From Pseudomonadota bacterium (GTDB lineage Bacteria > Pseudomonadota > Gammaproteobacteria > Xanthomonadales > Rhodanobacteraceae): DNA of 7,047 nt. Shown in pieces: positions 5,676-7,047 of the stretch. The DNA lies in the NCBI GenBank assembly GCA_021787175.1, contig JAJYMF010000417.1, positions 1 through 7,047 of the forward strand, written 5' to 3'. Every line of letters begins with the position of its first letter. Position 1 is the first letter of the stretch. Below the pieces are notes generated by a model. The model ran no database searches. It had not been told where the DNA came from and worked only from the letters and a program-made list of their open reading frames with translations. Position numbers and translations under genes: made by a program.

Positions 5676-7047
5676 ATGATCGCAGGCGGCGTGCTGCTGC
5701 TGGTATCGCTGGCGTATGTCGGCCTGCTGTTCGCGCTGGCCTGGTGGGGAGACCGCCGGCCGGTCTATCCGGCGCGCGTCGCGCTGCGGCCGCTGATCTA
5801 CAGCCTGTCGCTGGCGGTCTACTGCTCGGCCTGGACCTTCTACGGCGCCGTGGGCACGGCCGCGCGCAGCGGCTTGGCTTTCCTGCCGATCTATCTCGGG
5901 CCGATCCTGCTGTTTGGGTTCGGGCACGGCCTGCTGGGCCGCCTGCAGCGAATTGCCAAGCGCCGCAACCTGACCTCGATCGCCGATCTGATCGCCGCGC
6001 GCTTCGGCCGCTCGCCGGGGCTGGCCGCGCTGATCACCGTGATCGCGGTGATCGCCGCGGTGCCTTACATCGCGCTGCAGTTCAAGGCGGTATCGCAGTC
6101 GGTGGTGGTACTTGCCGGCAGTCACTCGTCCGGCGCGCTGATCACCGACAGCGCGCTGTGGATCGCGCTGCTGCTGGCGGTGTTCGCGATCCTCTTCGGC
6201 ACCCGCGCGATCGACGCTACCGAGCATCACCACGGCATGATGCTGGCGATCGCGGTCGAATCGGTGGTCAAGCTGCTGGCCTTTCTGACGGTGGCGCTGT
6301 TCGCGTGGCGCCACGGGCCCGGACTGGTCGCGAGCTACGCGCGGATCGCCGCCGCCGTGCCGCGGGACGGATTGCCGCCGGGCTTTCTCGCGCAGTGCCT
6401 GCTGGCGTTCTTCGCCGGCGTCACCCTGCCGCGCCAGTTCCAGGTGACCATCGTCGAGTCCGAGCATCCCGACGATCTGCGCACGGCGCGCCGGATCTTC
6501 CCCGCGTATCTGCTGCTGGTGGTGCTGGCGGTGCCGCTGATCGCCGCCGCCGGCGACGTGCTGCTGGCCGGCGGCCGCAGCCAGGCCGATGCCTGGTCGC
6601 TGCTGCTGCCGCTGCAGCAGAACAACCGCGCGCTGGCCATTTTCGCCTACGTCGGAGGATTCTCGGCGGCGACGGGCATGGTCATCGTCGCCTGCGTGGC
6701 GCTGGCGACGATGATCAGCAACGACCTGGTGATGCCGGCGCTGCTGCGCGTGCGCGCATTGCATCTGGAGCAGCGCGACGATCTCTCGCGCGTGGTGCTC
6801 GCGGTCCGGCGCCTGGCGATCCTGCTGCTGGCCGCCGCCGCCTACGTGTACTACCGCGGGCTGTCCGACCGCGAGGATCTCGCCGCGCTGGGCCTGCTGT
6901 CGTTCACAGCGGTGGCGCAGCTCGCACCGGCGCTGATCGCCGCGCTGTACTGGCGCAGCGCCAGTCGCGCCGGCGTCTACGCCGGGCTGGTCGGCGGCTT
7001 TGCGGTCTGGATCTACACCCTGCTGCTGCCGGCGCTGGCGCAGGCGC
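5676..7047 (+). CDS. SLC5 (sodium:solute symporter)-like membrane domain, probable N terminus of a CbrA-like sensor histidine kinase; 3' end outside window
   Basis: 457 residues are visible and the frame is still open at the window end. The start is ATG 5676, with GGAGG (5667-5671) four bases upstream. The protein is strongly hydrophobic with about 12-13 membrane segments. Signature stretches are YSLSLAVYCSAWTFYGAVG (42-60), RNLTSIADLIAARFG (97-111), LPRQFQVTIVES (251-262), and GGFSAATGMVIV with MISNDLVMP (327-354). These match the SSS/PutP-like domain that in CbrA and related proteins is followed by STAC, PAS, HisKA and ATPase domains, often with a receiver. In Pseudomonas, CbrA with CbrB controls carbon and nitrogen source use, and its transporter domain is linked to histidine uptake. 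No kinase domain lies inside the window, so a plain symporter cannot be formally excluded, but the sequence type favours the kinase. Confidence 0.85.
   Translation, partial: MIAGGVLLLVSLAYVGLLFALAWWGDRRPVYPARVALRPLIYSLSLAVYCSAWTFYGAVGTAARSGLAFLPIYLGPILLFGFGHGLLGRLQRIAKRRNLTSIADLIAARFGRSPGLAALITVIAVIAAVPYIALQFKAVSQSVVVLAGSHSSGALITDSALWIALLLAVFAILFGTRAIDATEHHHGMMLAIAVESVVKLLAFLTVALFAWRHGPGLVASYARIAAAVPRDGLPPGFLAQCLLAFFAGVTLPRQFQVTIVESEHPDDLRTARRIFPAYLLLVVLAVPLIAAAGDVLLAGGRSQADAWSLLLPLQQNNRALAIFAYVGGFSAATGMVIVACVALATMISNDLVMPALLRVRALHLEQRDDLSRVVLAVRRLAILLLAAAAYVYYRGLSDREDLAALGLLSFTAVAQLAPALIAALYWRSASRAGVYAGLVGGFAVWIYTLLLPALAQA

Noticed and set aside
5467..5679. A 70-codon + strand ORF in the intergenic region whose TGA overlaps the kinase ATG (ATGA).
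   Set aside because: It is Cys/Arg-rich with no recognisable family and a weak ribosome binding site. The overlap alone is not enough, and the ORF spans the likely promoter of the kinase gene.
5610..6764. A 384-codon open frame on the - strand opposite the SLC5-type gene.
   Set aside because: The Gln/Arg/His-rich composition is what the complement of a Leu/Ala/Val-rich membrane protein gives. The + strand has clear family motifs.

Overview
The window comes from a GC-rich Gram-negative genome. The gene order tonB-exbB-exbD1-exbD2 followed by a convergent pdxJ, the close resemblance (from memory) of ExbB and PdxJ to the Xanthomonas versions, and the TonB and porin machinery all point to a gammaproteobacterium of the order Lysobacterales (Xanthomonadales). 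This placement is an inference; no rRNA or other phylogenetic marker is in view.

Left block (1-2134, + strand): the C-terminal end of TonB, then exbB and two tandem exbD genes. The gaps are short, each gene has a good ribosome binding site, and the block ends in a clear intrinsic terminator at 2108-2134. This is one inner-membrane motor operon that uses the proton gradient to energise outer-membrane TonB-dependent receptors. The two exbD genes are nearly identical across their membrane segments and diverge in their periplasmic halves.

Middle block (2157-3948, - strand): a short-form 4'-phosphopantetheinyl transferase lies upstream of pdxJ (vitamin B6 synthesis). A terminator-like hairpin with a seven-T tract sits between them, 41 bases before the pdxJ start. 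Upstream of the transferase is the terminator of the next gene.

Right block (3946-7047): a 469-residue outer-membrane porin with a Gln-rich coiled-coil N terminus (DcaP-like) is read on the - strand. It diverges across a 320-bp intergenic region from a large + strand membrane protein that runs off the window. The visible 457 residues of that protein are a sodium:solute-symporter-like (SLC5) domain of the type found at the N terminus of CbrA-like sensor histidine kinases.

The window reads mostly as ordinary core genome: no mobile element, CRISPR array, tRNA or rRNA was seen. I found no convincing undescribed system. The points most worth a second look are the homogenised exbD pair, the PPTase-pdxJ junction with its hairpin and short ORF, the shortened N terminus of the PPTase, and the porin/SLC5-kinase divergon.
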